DNA from: Desertifilum tharense IPPAS B-1220
GTDB lineage: Bacteria; Cyanobacteriota; Cyanobacteriia; Cyanobacteriales; Desertifilaceae
DNA length: 63,014 nucleotides
Direction: 5' to 3'
Assembly (NCBI RefSeq): GCF_001746915.1
Contig: NZ_MJGC01000061.1
Coordinates: 1-63,014 of the forward strand
This document shows, in pieces, positions 1-8,687 of this stretch. Below the pieces are notes generated by a model, which worked only from the letters and a program-made list of their open reading frames with translations, was not told the DNA's origin and did no database searches. The translations under genes were made by a program, and so were the position numbers. Position 1 is the stretch's first letter. Every line of letters starts with the position of its first letter.

Positions 1-76
1 CCCAACCCCCAACTCCCAACTCCCAATTCCCTTCTTCCCCAACCCCCAACTCCCAACTCCCAACTCCCTTCTTCCC
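1..76. repeat. Heptanucleotide short tandem repeat tract
   Basis: The left edge is a degenerate run of the 7-mer AACTCCC/AACCCCC broken by CCTTCTTCCCC spacers. The same vocabulary recurs at about 6420-6680 and 32740-32840 in this window. Such short tandemly repeated repetitive (STRR) heptamers are known from cyanobacteria. The tract lies upstream of acsF; I see no coding potential in it. Confidence 0.8.
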
Positions 77-216
77 CTCCAAGCGCTAACTTTTGTAACG
101 CGATGTTGCAACTCTTAACGAAATTCTCCCCCTTCTCACCGAAGACCTTGGTAGACTAAATGGCGAGCAACCGTATATGAAGCCTTAAGACCGATCGCAA
201 GAGAGTACACAGACCT

Positions 217-1293
217 ATGGTAGATTCGCTCAAGAAACCAGCTTTTGAAGAGATGCGGCCGGGAGTTAAAGTTCCTGCCAAAGAAACTATCCTGACACCT
301 CGGTTTTACACAACGGACTTCGACGAGATGGCGAAGATGGACATCTCCGTCAATGAAGCTGAACTGAGAGCGATTTTAGAAGAATTCCGTACCGACTATA
401 ATCGGCATCACTTCGTCCGCGATGCGGAATTCGAGCAATCTTGGGAAAGCATTGACGGGGAAACTCGCCAACTGTTCGTCGAGTTCTTAGAACGTTCTTG
501 TACCGCAGAATTTTCCGGTTTTCTCCTGTACAAAGAACTAGGACGCCGCCTCAAGGATACCAGTCCGGTTTTAGCAGAATGCTTTAACCTGATGTCTCGC
601 GATGAAGCGCGTCATGCTGGGTTCTTGAATAAAGCGCTGTCGGACTTTAACCTGTCGCTAGACCTCGGCTTTTTAACCAAGAGTCGTAAATATACCTTCT
701 TTAAGCCGAAATTTATTTTCTACGCCACCTACCTGTCTGAAAAGATTGGTTACTGGCGCTATATCACGATTTATCGCCATTTAGAAGCAAATCCCCATCA
801 CAGAATTTATCCGATTTTCCGCTTCTTTGAGAACTGGTGCCAAGATGAGAACCGTCACGGTGACTTCTTTGACGCCATCATGAAGGCGCAACCCAACATC
901 CTTAACGACTGGAAGGCGCGTTTGTGGAGTCGGTTCTTCCTGCTGTCTGTGTTTGCGACGATGTATCTCAACGATATTCAACGCAAAGACTTCTATGCCG
1001 CCATTGGCTTAGATGCGCGGGAGTATGATATTGAAGTGATTGAAAAGACCAATGAAACAGCGGGTCGCGTATTCCCTCTGATTCTTAATGTCAATCATCC
1101 CGACTTTTACAAGATTCTGGATATCTGTGTCAAGAATAACGAGAAGCTAACGGCTATTGTGAGTTCTAAGACGCCGAAGTTCCTGCAATTCTTCCAAAAA
1201 TTACCGTTCTACCTCTCCAACGGCTGGCAGTTCCTCCGCCTTTACCTGATGAAGCCAATTGACACGGCTTCTCTAGAAGGATCTGTCCGTTAG
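217..1293 (+). CDS. acsF: Mg-protoporphyrin IX monomethyl ester oxidative cyclase (aerobic)
   Basis: This is the diiron subunit of the oxygen-dependent cyclase that forms the isocyclic ring E of chlorophyll, converting Mg-protoporphyrin IX monomethyl ester to divinyl protochlorophyllide. The 358-residue length is normal for the family. Two carboxylate-bridged diiron ExxH-type motifs are visible, DEARH at residues 129-133 and DENRH at 210-214, each preceded by a helix with a further Glu (around E107 and E205). It is predicted to be a membrane-associated protein acting at thylakoid or plasma membrane. It starts at ATG 217; the ribosome-binding site is weak, within the GAGAG upstream. It is followed by a clear terminator hairpin, so it is probably monocistronic. 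Cyanobacteria often have two copies (high- and low-oxygen forms); which one this is cannot be told from sequence alone. Confidence 0.97.
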   Translation: MVDSLKKPAFEEMRPGVKVPAKETILTPRFYTTDFDEMAKMDISVNEAELRAILEEFRTDYNRHHFVRDAEFEQSWESIDGETRQLFVEFLERSCTAEFSGFLLYKELGRRLKDTSPVLAECFNLMSRDEARHAGFLNKALSDFNLSLDLGFLTKSRKYTFFKPKFIFYATYLSEKIGYWRYITIYRHLEANPHHRIYPIFRFFENWCQDENRHGDFFDAIMKAQPNILNDWKARLWSRFFLLSVFATMYLNDIQRKDFYAAIGLDAREYDIEVIEKTNETAGRVFPLILNVNHPDFYKILDICVKNNEKLTAIVSSKTPKFLQFFQKLPFYLSNGWQFLRLYLMKPIDTASLEGSVR

Positions 1294-1316
1294 GTCTATC
1301 ATAACCATTGATGCTG

Positions 1317-1347
1317 GCGGTTCTGCCTCAAGCAGGGCCGCTTTTTT
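1317..1347 (+). terminator. Rho-independent terminator after acsF
   Basis: An interrupted stem pairs GCGG (1317-1320) with CCGC (1338-1341) and CTGC (1323-1326) with GCAG (1332-1335), with a CTCAA-type loop. It is followed directly by a run of six T (1342-1347). It begins 24 bp after the acsF stop codon. Confidence 0.8.
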
Positions 1348-1363
1348 GTGAGGATGTGAGAAC

Positions 1364-2041
1364 GTGCGACAGCAATTTCTAGTATTTAGTTTACTGTTTA
1401 GTCTGCTGGCGATCGCGCCCCCCGTTCGCAGTCAACCAGCGGCGGATGAGTTAGACATCAGTCCCGAAATTCTTGAAAGCAGTCCGGTTTTACAACGCTG
1501 GCGCGAGAATATTCCCGACTTGCTAGAGGAAATTCGCCGCAACCCCAGTTTTCGGACAAGGGTAAGATTGGGATATTCGCATTTTCCAGCTTCGGACGAT
1601 AAAGCCGGCTTTAATGTTGGCGTTGAGGATGTCTTTATTGGTCGTACAGGGTTAGCATTAGGTGCCGATTATAATGGGACGTTTGGCGGGGAAGTGGCGT
1701 CTGTGGGTGGCGAGTTACGCTACTATGCGTTACCCCTGGGAGGCTATCTCAATGTTGCGCCAACTGTGGGTTATCGCTATCTGCAAACCGATGACTATTC
1801 CAGAGGAGGGTTGAATGTAGGGGTTCGCCTCATGCTGGTTCCCTCTCGCGGTGGCGCAGCCGATATTGCACTCAGTCAAAATTTTGTCTCTCCCAGAAGT
1901 GGGGAAGAGGTGGGAATTACAACTCTCTCGTTTGGGTATGCGGTGACGCCGAATTTTCGCATCTCAACGGATATTCAAAAACAAAATGCTAGGGAAAGCC
2001 GGGATAGCCGCGTTGGGGTAGTTTTGGAGTGGATGCCTTAG
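1364..2041 (+). CDS. Secreted beta-rich protein, probable outer-membrane barrel
   Basis: This 225-residue protein starts at GTG 1364, preceded by the purine-rich GAGGATGTGAG. It has an N-terminal signal peptide (hydrophobic residues 5-20, then PPVRSQPA). A short helical segment with Leu and Arg (about 35-65) follows. The rest, from about 70 to 225, alternates hydrophobic and polar residues with frequent Gly and Tyr (for example LGYSHFP, VGYRYLQTDDYS, TLSFGYAVTPNF) and ends in VVLEWMP. That pattern fits a small outer-membrane beta-barrel of about 8 strands. I do not recognise a named family. It lies 70 bp after acsF but beyond the terminator, so it is probably expressed separately. An opacity-like or lipid A-modifying barrel is possible, but no catalytic motif is seen. 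Confidence 0.7.
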   Translation: MRQQFLVFSLLFSLLAIAPPVRSQPAADELDISPEILESSPVLQRWRENIPDLLEEIRRNPSFRTRVRLGYSHFPASDDKAGFNVGVEDVFIGRTGLALGADYNGTFGGEVASVGGELRYYALPLGGYLNVAPTVGYRYLQTDDYSRGGLNVGVRLMLVPSRGGAADIALSQNFVSPRSGEEVGITTLSFGYAVTPNFRISTDIQKQNARESRDSRVGVVLEWMP

Positions 2042-2341
2042 AGAGTGCTGAGTGTAAAGTGCTGAGTGCTGAGTCTTTGAGTTCCGAGTTCCGAGTTCCG
2101 AGTTCCGAGTTTTGAGAGAAGAGAGAACAGAGAGTGCAGCATACTGAGTTTTGAGTGCTGAGTTCCGAGTTCCGAGTTCCGAGTTTTGAGTTTTGGGAGA
2201 AGAGAGAACAGAGAGTGTAGCATACTGAGTTTTGAGTGCTGAGTTTTGAGTGCTGAGTCTTAAGTGCTGAGTTCCGAATTCCGAGTTTTGAGAGAAGAGA
2301 GAACAGAGAGTGCAGTGTGCTGAGTTTTGAGGGGGGAGTGA
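2042..2341. repeat. Heptanucleotide repeat tract (GAGTTCC / GAGTGCT types)
   Basis: The whole gap between the barrel protein and the DUF202 gene consists of 7-bp units: GAGTGCT, GAGTTCC and GAGTTTT. A longer unit, GAGAGAAGAGAGAACAGAGA plus GTGCAG/GTGTAG, occurs three times, so a higher-order repeat of roughly 90-100 bp is superimposed on the heptamers. Open frames across it are repeat artefacts. Confidence 0.85.
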
Positions 2342-2353
2342 AGGGGGAGTAGA

Positions 2354-2788
2354 ATGAGCAATCAGCCGAAGGTGGATAGACAGCGGGAACACCAGGCGAA
2401 TGAACGGACGTTTTTGGCTTGGTTGCGAACTTCTATTGCTTTGATTGGGTTTGGGTTTGCGCTGGCTCGATTTGGGTTATTCTTACGACAGTTAGAGTTG
2501 GCGCTGACTCCGGATGGGACGGTTGAGGTGGGTTTATCTCGCTCAGAAATCTTGGGGATTAGTTTGGTGGTTTTTGGTATTATTGCGATCGCGCTAGCAG
2601 CTTGGCGTTATAACCAGGTTTTCTGGCAAATCGAACGCAGCGACTATCGACCTAATCGTTTACCTGTCTGGGTTGTGACGGGTGCTGTGATTATTTTAGG
2701 GATCTTAAGTTTACCGTTATTAATTTGGCGAGACAATGCGGTTCCGGCGCGGCGTTCTCTTCCGTTTCCCTCGGAAACCCAAGATTAA
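2354..2788 (+). CDS. DUF202 (YidH-type) small membrane protein
   Basis: This 144-residue protein begins with the DUF202 signature: a charged N-terminus ([18 protein letters not shown]) leading into a first membrane helix (about 27-46). Two more membrane helices follow (about 70-93 and 105-125). This matches the three-helix architecture of the family, which is widespread and has no settled biochemical function. The upstream GGGGGAG is a plausible ribosome-binding site. Its stop codon overlaps, tail to tail, that of the opposite-strand sensor kinase in the palindromic tetranucleotide TTAA (2785-2788), so the two genes converge with no room for a conventional terminator. Confidence 0.85.
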   Translation: MSNQPKVDRQREHQANERTFLAWLRTSIALIGFGFALARFGLFLRQLELALTPDGTVEVGLSRSEILGISLVVFGIIAIALAAWRYNQVFWQIERSDYRPNRLPVWVVTGAVIILGILSLPLLIWRDNAVPARRSLPFPSETQD

Positions 2789-5700
2789 AATTCTAAGTCG
2801 GCGAAACTATCCCCAGGTTGGGTAATTCCGTATTGGCGGTTATGCTGACAGCGTTTGACGTAGAGTAAGGCGGCGCGGTCTTGGGGGTTCAGTGCTAGGA
2901 TGGATTGAAACATTTGCTGCGCTTTAGCAAAGTCGCGATAATGATAGGCGATCGCAGCTTGTTCAAAGGCGGTTTTGGTTTGCGTCTTCAGTTGTTCGCA
3001 CCGTCCCAATTCTTCTAGGTAAAGTTCGTAAACCGCGACGGGTTGACGCTTTCCGCGCACTCTCACCCGTTCGAGAAAGCGATATTGAAAGTCTTGGATA
3101 TTCTCTAGTTCTGAGAGGGTGCGATCGCTGACTAAGATTCCCACCCCGTATAATTTGGTTAACCCTTCCAGCCGAGAAGCTAAGTTTACCGCATCCGCGA
3201 TCGCAGTAGTTTCCATGCGTTCGGGTTCGCCGATGGTTCCCAACATTAAGTTCCCCGTATGCAAGCCAATGCCAATGGCGATGGGTGCCTCTCCCTGCTG
3301 GAGGCGATACTGGTTGTAAGCTGCAACTTCTCGTTGCATTTCCAAAGCAGCTTGTACGGCGTCAGTGGCTGTTTCGGGAAACAATGCCACAATGGCATCG
3401 CCAATATATTTATCAATAAAACCGTTATATTGGCGAATCAGGGGACTCACGCGGCTGAGATAGGTATTAATAAACCGAAAGGTTTCTTGGGGAGTCAGCG
3501 ATTCTGATAAGGTGGTGAAGGAGCGAATATCGGAAAACATGACGCTCATATCTCGCTGGACTTGATCGCCAAGTTGAACGTCTAGGATACTTTCCTTGTT
3601 TAAGAATCTCAGGAAGTTGTGGGGAATAAACCGTTCGTAGGCTAAGGCGAGTTTGGCTAGATAAATATGGGTTTTAATCCGCACTAGCATTTCTGCTTTT
3701 TGAATGGGTTTAGTCAGATAGTCATTGGCACCGACGCTAAACCCTTCTACAATATCAGCAACCTGATTTTTAGCGGTTAACATCACAATCGGGAGAACAT
3801 TCGCTCTGTAGCGATCGCGAATGCGCTGACAAACCTCATACCCCGTCATTTTTGGCATCATCACATCTAACAGGATAATATCGGGAATCCATCCCTGTTC
3901 GAGGATGCTTAACGCTTCTGGGCCGTTTCTGGCTTCGCGCACCGTATAATGAGCCAAGCTCAAGTGGTTGACTAACACTTGACGATTAATCGGTTCGTCA
4001 TCAACCACCAAAACCCGATAAGCCTTATCAGCGAGTGCGGGTAAGGGAGATTTAGCCACCCCAGGAGCAATCGCTAACTCCACCTTCGAGGTATCAGGTA
4101 AGATTGAACAACTGGGTGCTGAGATAGGCGCATCTTGAGCAATCGGTAGGGTAAAAGTAAACCTCGATCCCACCCCAACTTGCGATTGAACGCGAATTTC
4201 TCCCCCGTGCAACTCCACTAACTGCTTGGTAACGCTTAAACCCAAGCCAGTTCCGCCGTATTCTCGCGTCGCCGATCCTTGCGCCTGTTCAAACGATTCA
4301 AAGATGCGTTCGAGTTGATCTTCAGCTATCCCAATACCAGTATCCGAGATCGCGATCGCCAAATGGGGAGATTCTCCTTCAACCACCTCCGCCGAGACTT
4401 CTACCCCCCCTAGATGGGTAAACTTAATCGCATTACCAATTAAGTTATAGAGGATTTGCTGCAAGCGGTCTTCATCTGCTTGTGCTGGCGGTAGATCGGG
4501 TTGAATCGTATCCATTAATTGTAAGCCTTTACTGGCAGCAAGCGGCTGACTCAAGGTTAAAACCACCTGAGTAATCGAACGCAAGTCTACAGGCTTAAGG
4601 TGCAGTTGCAAACTCTTGTGGCGGAGTTTAGAGAAATCCAGAATATCATTAATCAGGTTTGCCAAACGCCGACCGCTAGAGGTAATCAAAGCGAGATTCG
4701 CTTTGGTTTCTAAAGAAAGTTCGCCAGTTGCGCCATCTATGAGGGAGTCTGCAATACCAATAATCCCATTCAGGGGGGTGCGAAGTTCGTGGGAGGTATT
4801 GGCTAAAAACTCGTTTTTGAGTTGATCGAGATGTTTTAAGTCCTCGTTTTGCCGTTCTAACCTCGCGAACGACTCCTGCAACTGCCTAGCCATCTGGTTA
4901 AACGAATCGGCTAGCGTTGCAATTTCAATAATATTACTAGGGGCGACCTGCTGGGCTAACTGACCGTTGGCGATCGCCGCCGAAGCTTGCGAAACTTGGA
5001 GAATCGGGCGTATGATCCAGCGAGTTGTCAAAATCCCCATTGCGATCGAGACGCCAAACGCACTAATACACAGTAAAATCGTGACCCGCGTATTGGCGTA
5101 GATTTGTCCCATAAAATCGGATTCTGGAACCACCACCACAATTAACCAATTGAGTCCCCACTCATCCCGCCAAGGCGATACCTGCACAAACTGGCGTTCT
5201 CGATCGATCCGAAATTGCAATAACTGCTGGTCTTGGATCTGGTAAAAATTGTTAAACTCCTGTAGCAAATACCGTCCCGTTGCTTGGATCAGCGGTTCTT
5301 GGCTATCTAAGAGGCTGAGACGTTCGGGAATTCCCTCTTCAAGGCGGAAAGGTTTTTCGAGACTAGAACTAGCAACAATACTGCCATCTCGTTCAATAAT
5401 AAAAATTTTGCTACCCGGACTCACCTCCAGAGTCTGCAAGAACTCGCTAATTTGCGACAAGATCAGATCGACCCCCAAAACCCCAACCAGTTCGTTATCT
5501 TCGTCATAAACGGGGTAACTTGCAGAAATCGAAAAAATCTCAGGCAGATCGACCCACTGATAAATCTGGCTCCAGAGCGGCTTCCGTGCGTCTACAGCAT
5601 CGGCATACCACGGATCTTGAAAAAAATCGAGTTCATCAGATAACAGATAGCGATCGCGCTCTCCATCGGGAGTCAGCGTATAGCGATCGTAGATTCCCAA

Positions 5701-6132
5701 TCGATCGAGTTCAACCTCTTCGCGATACAGGCTACCATCATCATTGCGACCGACACCGACAAACTCACCCCTGGCGCTGCCGAAGTTAATATAACTGAGA
5801 TTCGGATAAATTCGCATCTGCTGGTAAAAATAGCGCGCCGTCAGTTCGCGATCGCGCAAATCAAGCGTTCCTAAGCGATAAGCCGCCAAATTCATCTGGT
5901 TAATCTGATGCGGCGTTCCCAGATAGCTGTCGAGGTGTTGGTTAACGCGATCGCTAACCTCTTGGCGCAGTGCATCCGCCAGATCGTTCACCGCCTTTTG
6001 GCCGCTTCTTAAAGACAACCATCCCACCAAACCCACCGCCGCCACAATCTGCAACACAAAGGGAAGGACTAAGATCAGCCTCAAATAAACTTTTTGAGAA
6101 GATTTTGCACGCGCAGGCTTAGACACAATCAT
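2785..6132 (-). CDS. Membrane hybrid His kinase-receiver-class III adenylate cyclase
   Basis: This 1115-residue sensor has an unusual output. Order seen: TM1 (17-40), extracytoplasmic double-Cache-like sensor (about 45-340), TM2 (350-373), HAMP (374-427), HisKA with phospho-accepting H448 ([10 protein letters not shown]), HATPase (N-box NAIKFT at 567-572, [14 protein letters not shown]), receiver (VVDDEPIN at 709-716; phospho-Asp about D756; K808), class III nucleotide cyclase (about 860-1035), and a short TPR-like tail (1060-1095). The cyclase keeps metal-binding Asp in FSDIRSF (D867) and GDAIVALF (D912). It has Lys in DKYIGD (K908) and Asp in ADAVN (D980), the pairing expected for ATP rather than GTP. 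Cyanobacterial CyaC-like proteins join the same modules in another order. I infer that ligand binding outside leads to phosphorelay and then control of cAMP synthesis. Confidence 0.9.
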   Translation of the reverse strand: MIVSKPARAKSSQKVYLRLILVLPFVLQIVAAVGLVGWLSLRSGQKAVNDLADALRQEVSDRVNQHLDSYLGTPHQINQMNLAAYRLGTLDLRDRELTARYFYQQMRIYPNLSYINFGSARGEFVGVGRNDDGSLYREEVELDRLGIYDRYTLTPDGERDRYLLSDELDFFQDPWYADAVDARKPLWSQIYQWVDLPEIFSISASYPVYDEDNELVGVLGVDLILSQISEFLQTLEVSPGSKIFIIERDGSIVASSSLEKPFRLEEGIPERLSLLDSQEPLIQATGRYLLQEFNNFYQIQDQQLLQFRIDRERQFVQVSPWRDEWGLNWLIVVVVPESDFMGQIYANTRVTILLCISAFGVSIAMGILTTRWIIRPILQVSQASAAIANGQLAQQVAPSNIIEIATLADSFNQMARQLQESFARLERQNEDLKHLDQLKNEFLANTSHELRTPLNGIIGIADSLIDGATGELSLETKANLALITSSGRRLANLINDILDFSKLRHKSLQLHLKPVDLRSITQVVLTLSQPLAASKGLQLMDTIQPDLPPAQADEDRLQQILYNLIGNAIKFTHLGGVEVSAEVVEGESPHLAIAISDTGIGIAEDQLERIFESFEQAQGSATREYGGTGLGLSVTKQLVELHGGEIRVQSQVGVGSRFTFTLPIAQDAPISAPSCSILPDTSKVELAIAPGVAKSPLPALADKAYRVLVVDDEPINRQVLVNHLSLAHYTVREARNGPEALSILEQGWIPDIILLDVMMPKMTGYEVCQRIRDRYRANVLPIVMLTAKNQVADIVEGFSVGANDYLTKPIQKAEMLVRIKTHIYLAKLALAYERFIPHNFLRFLNKESILDVQLGDQVQRDMSVMFSDIRSFTTLSESLTPQETFRFINTYLSRVSPLIRQYNGFIDKYIGDAIVALFPETATDAVQAALEMQREVAAYNQYRLQQGEAPIAIGIGLHTGNLMLGTIGEPERMETTAIADAVNLASRLEGLTKLYGVGILVSDRTLSELENIQDFQYRFLERVRVRGKRQPVAVYELYLEELGRCEQLKTQTKTAFEQAAIAYHYRDFAKAQQMFQSILALNPQDRAALLYVKRCQHNRQYGITQPGDSFADLEF

Positions 6133-6239
6133 GGTTGAGTTGTTGTAGTCCGATCCTCATCCTGAATCATTTATACGGTCTGTTTCTTTCCGTTCCCGCT
6201 AGAATCTATTGTCTGCTGAATTCTCACTACAAGGCTACT

Positions 6240-6690
6240 ATTTAGCATGGGGAAAAGAGTGCAAAGTTCCGAGTTCCGTAGCTTGCACACCAAGCAGCGG
6301 TGTTCCGAGTGGGAAAAGAGTGCTGAGTGGAGAACAAAGTACCCAGTTCCGTCTTCCAACCCCCTTCTTCGGTGCGTAGCAGTGTACTGAGTTGAGAGTT
6401 ATCAAGTTTTCCCCCAATTCCTAACTCCTAATTCCCAACCCCCTTCTTCGTTCCGAGTTCCGAGTTCCGAGTCAGAACAGAGAAGAGAGTACCCAGTTCC
6501 GTATTCCAACCCCCTTCTTCGGTGCGTAGCAGTGTACTGAGTTGAGAGTTATCAAGTTTTCCCCCAATTCCTAACTCCTAATTCCCAACCCCCATCTCCC
6601 CATCTCCCCATCTCCCCATCTCCCCACCCCCCCATCCTCTTCTTCCCCAACCCCCAACTCCCAACTCCCAACTCCCTTCCTTAGCACTTC
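6240..6690. repeat. Heptamer repeat region between kinase and SRPBCC genes
   Basis: The 630-bp gap 6133-6763 holds no convincing gene. From about 6240 it is packed with GAGTTCC/AACTCCC-type heptamers. A run of five CATCTCCC-like units (about 6592-6628) and a terminal run of CCAACTC units (about 6650-6676) are also present. It contains an exact-length 150-bp tandem repeat, listed separately. Confidence 0.85.
6339..6593. repeat. 105-bp direct repeat, two copies 150 bp apart
   Basis: Copy A (6339-6443) and copy B (6489-6593) are identical by eye except for one base (GTCTTCC versus GTATTCC). Each runs from GTACCCAGTTCCG through GTAGCAGTGTACTGAG and GAGTTATCAAGTTTTCCC to CCCAACCCCC. A shorter relative, containing GAGTTGATAGTTATCAAG and TTTTCCC, lies at about 32690-32730 in another intergenic region, so this is a dispersed element and not only a local duplication. 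Confidence 0.85.
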
Positions 6691-6763
6691 TCTACCCTCA
6701 GAGTGACGAGGAGAGGAAAAGCGGTTTATATCCTGGTTGCATTCCCTCAAAGCGGTTGGTCTC

Positions 6764-7465
6764 ATGGAAAATATCGTTAACCTACACGAATCCAAGCAAC
6801 CTGATGATTATAGTGCTAGCGAAACGGAGCGTTGGGCCTCTTTAATTGGTGGAGGAGCATTAGTCTTAATGGGTTTGCAACAACGCTCCTTAAGAGGTGT
6901 GTTGATGACCCTAGCAGGTGGCGGATTAGTCTATCAAGGTCTGACGAATCAAAGTACCGTTAAACAAGCTCAAGATACGATTAAAAATCAACAAGTTATT
7001 CGAGTTGAAAAAACAGTAACGATTAATAAATCGGCGGAAGAACTCTATCAGTTTTGGCGAAACTTTGCCAATTTTCCGCGCTTTATGCAACATGTTAAAT
7101 CGATTACCGTTTATGATGATTTTCGCTCTCATTGGGTAGCGGATGCCCCGTTGGGAACAACCGTAGAATGGGATGCGGCAGTGATTAGCGATCTGCCCAA
7201 TCAGTTGATTTCCTGGGCTTCTACAGAGGATGCTGATATTGAAAATTCAGGATTTGTGCGTTTTAAGCCTGCGCCTGCTGACCGGGGAACCGAGGTCAAA
7301 GTGGTAATGGAATATCACTTACCGGGGGGCAAAATCTCAGAAGCGATCGCCAAACTTTTAGGCGAGTCTCCCGAACAAAAAATTGGCGATGCGCTAAACC
7401 GCTTTAAGCAACTGATGGAAACCGGGGAACTTGCCACCACTGAAGGTCAACCCAAAGGGGGTTGA
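6764..7465 (+). CDS. SRPBCC / cyclase-dehydrase family protein with N-terminal membrane segment
   Basis: I prefer ATG 6764 (233 residues); a TTG nine codons upstream is also open. Residues about 20-60 form two short hydrophobic stretches with Gly-rich turns ([29 protein letters not shown]), like a DUF2892-type membrane-association element. Residues about 80-220 are a START/SRPBCC helix-grip domain: [28 protein letters not shown], then strands ending [13 protein letters not shown] and a long C-terminal helix. Such domains bind hydrophobic ligands; no catalytic residues are defined. The dehydrogenase starts 55 bp downstream on the same strand, so they are likely an operon. Pairs of this kind are common in stress-related loci, but the ligand is unknown. 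Confidence 0.82.
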   Translation: MENIVNLHESKQPDDYSASETERWASLIGGGALVLMGLQQRSLRGVLMTLAGGGLVYQGLTNQSTVKQAQDTIKNQQVIRVEKTVTINKSAEELYQFWRNFANFPRFMQHVKSITVYDDFRSHWVADAPLGTTVEWDAAVISDLPNQLISWASTEDADIENSGFVRFKPAPADRGTEVKVVMEYHLPGGKISEAIAKLLGESPEQKIGDALNRFKQLMETGELATTEGQPKGG

Positions 7466-7520
7466 TCGCGAATCGAAGAGCATTTGTGAATTTCATCAAT
7501 CAATTTATGGAGAATCTAAC

Positions 7521-8687
7521 ATGAAGGCAGTGTGCTGGCATGGCGCAAATGACGTGCGCGTTGATACCGTTCCCGATCCTCAAATTTTGAATCCTCGCGA
7601 TGCCATTATTAAAATTACGCTAACCGCTATTTGTGGCTCAGATTTACACTTATACGATGGTTATATTCCCACAATGGAATCGGGGGATATTCTCGGTCAT
7701 GAGTTTATGGGGGAAGTGGTTGAACTCGGTAGCGAAGTTAGGAATCTAAAGGTTGGCGATCGCGTTGTCGTTCCCTTCACGATCTCCTGCGGAAACTGCT
7801 TCTTCTGTCAGCGCGATCTGTGGTCGCTGTGCGATAATACCAACCCGAATGCGTGGATGGCTGAGAAATTTTACGGTCACTCTCCCTCTGGGTTATTTGG
7901 CTACTCTCACCTCCTTGGCGGCTATGCTGGGGGACAGGCGCAATATGTCCGCGTTCCCTTCGCTGATGTGGGGCCGTTGAAAATTCCCGATGGTTTAACC
8001 GACGAACAAGTCCTGTTTTTAACCGATATCTTCCCGACGGGTTACATGGCGGCGGAAAACTGCAAAATTCAACCCGGCGATACGGTTGCGGTTTGGGGAT
8101 GCGGCCCAGTTGGACAATTTACCATCCGCAGCGCTTTTCTGTTAGGTGCAGAACGGGTAATTGCGATCGATCGCTTTCCCGAACGGTTAGCCTTAGCTAA
8201 AGCTGCAAATGCTGAGGTTTTGAATTACGAAGAAGTCGATGTTGGGGACGCTTTAAAGGAAATGACCGGGGGACGCGGCCCGGATGCTTGCGTTGATGCA
8301 GTCGGGATGGAAGCCCACGGTACCGACTTTATGGCGTTTTACGATAAGGTCAAGCAAGCAGTGCGGATGGAAACGGGACGACCCACTGCACTGCGAGAAG
8401 CGATTGTGGCTTGTCGTAAAGGGGGAATCGTATCGGTTCCGGGGGTTTATGGCGGCTTTGTGGATAAAGTTCCCCTCGGATCGATTGTCAATAAAGCCTT
8501 AACGCTGACTTCCGGACAAACTCACGTTCATCGCTATTTGCGTCCGCTGTTGGAACATATCCAAAATGGCGATATTGACCCCACCTTTATCATTACCCAT
8601 CGTTTACCCTTAAGCGAGGCTCCCAAAGGTTACGAAATTTTCAAACATAAAAAGGATAACTGCATCAAAGTCGTGTTAGAACCCTAG
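7521..8687 (+). CDS. Zinc-dependent alcohol dehydrogenase (formaldehyde dehydrogenase-like)
   Basis: Medium-chain NAD(P)-dependent dehydrogenase of 388 residues. I choose ATG 7521, with GGAG eight bases upstream; a longer frame from 7431 overlaps the SRPBCC gene. Catalytic zinc ligands are C38 (ICGSDLHLY) and H60-E61 (GHEFMG). The structural zinc is held by C90, C93, C96 and C104 ([17 protein letters not shown]). A Rossmann nucleotide-binding motif VWGCGPVGQ follows. The insertion around residues 240-300 and the spacing resemble the glutathione-independent formaldehyde dehydrogenase branch, but the substrate is not proven. It ends tail to tail with the multikinase gene in the shared tetranucleotide CTAG (8684-8687). 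Confidence 0.92.
   Translation: MKAVCWHGANDVRVDTVPDPQILNPRDAIIKITLTAICGSDLHLYDGYIPTMESGDILGHEFMGEVVELGSEVRNLKVGDRVVVPFTISCGNCFFCQRDLWSLCDNTNPNAWMAEKFYGHSPSGLFGYSHLLGGYAGGQAQYVRVPFADVGPLKIPDGLTDEQVLFLTDIFPTGYMAAENCKIQPGDTVAVWGCGPVGQFTIRSAFLLGAERVIAIDRFPERLALAKAANAEVLNYEEVDVGDALKEMTGGRGPDACVDAVGMEAHGTDFMAFYDKVKQAVRMETGRPTALREAIVACRKGGIVSVPGVYGGFVDKVPLGSIVNKALTLTSGQTHVHRYLRPLLEHIQNGDIDPTFIITHRLPLSEAPKGYEIFKHKKDNCIKVVLEP

Noticed and set aside
1964..2392. Open frames of 60-142 codons in the heptamer repeat tracts (also near 32340-32849)
   Set aside because: Low-complexity translations of GAGTTCC/GAGTGCT units; no protein-like features.
7431..7520. Longer start for the dehydrogenase at 7431
   Set aside because: It would overlap the SRPBCC gene by 35 bp and adds 30 unconserved residues; ATG 7521 has GGAG upstream.
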